Source: Candidatus Heimdallarchaeota archaeon
GTDB taxonomy: Archaea; Asgardarchaeota; Heimdallarchaeia; Heimdallarchaeales; Heimdallarchaeaceae
Direction of reading: 5' to 3'
DNA: 6,847 nucleotides
Assembly (NCBI GenBank): GCA_023135215.1
Contig: JAGLTP010000285.1
Location: 1 to 6,847, forward strand
The position numbers and the translations under genes are program-made. The notes beneath the pieces were generated by a model that worked only from the letters and a program-made list of their open reading frames with translations, made no database searches and was not told the origin of the DNA. The stretch's first letter is position 1. Each line of letters begins with the position of its first letter. Below are positions 6,280-6,847 of this stretch, in pieces.

Positions 6280-6753
6280 ATGCCATGGATAGATGAAGTG
6301 ATAATGGGAGGAACATTCGATTATCTCCATCAAGGGCATAAAGCGCTTTTAGAAGCAGCAATAAGTATGGGAAACTTCATTAGAGTTGGGATAACTACAG
6401 ATGAATTCGCTAAAAGTCTTAGAAGATCTGATTCCCATATTCATCTTATGCAACCATTGGAAATTAGAATAGAAAAACTAGAAAAATATCTTCTATCTAG
6501 AGGTTGTGATAAATTTGAGATTATTGCGATAGATGATAGATATGGTTTTGCTCTTAACTCACCTGATGCAGAAGGTATTGTTGTGACTGAAGAAACATAT
6601 CCTACTGCAGTGGACATTAATAAGCTTAGATCAATGAATAGCATGGATCAATTACTAATTCTTGTTATTCCTTTTGTTTTTGATGAAAAGGGGATAATTA
6701 TCAGTTCTAGAAGAATTCGACAACAACTAGCTGAAATAACTGAAAAGGAATAA
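6280..6753 (+). CDS. coaD: Phosphopantetheine adenylyltransferase, archaeal type (EC 2.7.7.3)
   Basis: Transfers AMP from ATP to 4'-phosphopantetheine to make dephospho-CoA, the penultimate step of coenzyme A synthesis, in the cytoplasm. The 157 residues match the usual archaeal length. Nucleotidyltransferase motifs are VIMGGTFDYLHQGH (7-20), with T12 and the HxGH motif H17-H20, VTEET at 102-106, and ISSRRIR at 141-147, the equivalent of the ISSTxIR motif that binds ATP phosphates. The archaeal enzyme (COG1019) is only distantly similar to bacterial CoaD but shares the fold. Start at ATG 6280 is chosen because GGTGAT lies 4 nt upstream; the GTG at 6271 would add three residues and destroy that leader. 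A TTTAAA box at 6235 suggests its own promoter downstream of the tRNA terminator. No missing key residue is seen. Confidence 0.92.
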   Translation: MPWIDEVIMGGTFDYLHQGHKALLEAAISMGNFIRVGITTDEFAKSLRRSDSHIHLMQPLEIRIEKLEKYLLSRGCDKFEIIAIDDRYGFALNSPDAEGIVVTEETYPTAVDINKLRSMNSMDQLLILVIPFVFDEKGIIISSRRIRQQLAEITEKE

Positions 6754-6776
6754 ATGTAAAACGTGATATTAGGAAG

Positions 6777-6845
6777 TTAATCTCTTGATTCTATTCCTCT
6801 AAGGATTTCTTCACCCATTGTTATGAAAGCATCGGGAACATTAGT
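6777..6845 (-). CDS. C-terminal fragment, probably of a second small GTPase
   Basis: Only the last 22 residues and the TAA are inside the window; the frame is open to the right edge. The tail TNVPDAFITMGEEILRG aligns without gaps with the end of the GTPase at 5024-5539 (TNTEKAFINLVRLMVAE), sharing T, N, A, F and I at matching positions. It also resembles the last helix of Ras/Rab proteins that follows the TSAK motif. It converges with coaD, with 23 bp between the stop codons. No cysteine is near the C-terminus (ESRD), so again no prenylation site. The fragment is short, so the family call is tentative. Confidence 0.5.
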   Translation of the reverse strand, partial: TNVPDAFITMGEEILRGIESRD

Positions 6846-6847
6846 AC

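Noticed and set aside
1..6847. CRISPR array, insertion sequence, prophage or attachment site
   Set aside because: No spaced direct repeats, transposase, integrase or terminal inverted repeats were found; the tRNA has no repeated 3' fragment nearby.

Overview
The window is AT-rich (roughly two-thirds A+T by eye, with Ile ATA and Arg AGA codons used heavily) and is archaeal. The evidence is an archaeal-type phosphopantetheine adenylyltransferase, an archaeal SPOUT-type protein, a tRNA with an intron in the anticodon loop, GGTGAT-type Shine-Dalgarno sites and TATA-like boxes at the expected distance from genes. A Ras/Rab/Arf-like small GTPase, with the tail of what looks like a second one at the right edge, points to an Asgard archaeon. 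That placement is inference from gene content, not from a phylogenetic marker.

Layout. Positions 3-1694 (5' truncated) and 1701-4046 are two co-directional genes 6 bp apart. They encode large proteins built from repeated winged-helix plus beta-barrel modules that resemble the HTH_42 (YcaQ/AlkZ) family and the C-terminal part of Lhr helicases, with no helicase motor in the visible part. Next, also on +, come a MEMO1-family protein (4094-4948) and a small GTPase (5024-5539). A SPOUT-type RNA methyltransferase-like gene (6016-5543, minus) converges on the GTPase gene with only 3 bp between stop codons. A 98-bp divergent promoter region separates it from an intron-containing tRNA-His(GUG) gene (6115-6205, +). 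coaD follows (6280-6753, +), and a minus-strand gene fragment (6845-6777) runs in from the right edge.

How the parts fit. The two winged-helix proteins are almost certainly co-transcribed and may be paralogues or partners in one nucleic-acid-binding complex. MEMO1-like and SPOUT genes each carry an identical CTTTTTTATT box starting exactly 30 nt before their ATG, which suggests TATA-driven, probably leaderless, transcripts. The remaining genes are housekeeping (CoA synthesis, tRNA) or signalling/trafficking-type GTPases with no evident joint pathway. The most notable items are the repeated-module protein pair, the eukaryote-like features of tRNA-His (A73, no encoded G-1), and the shared promoter box.
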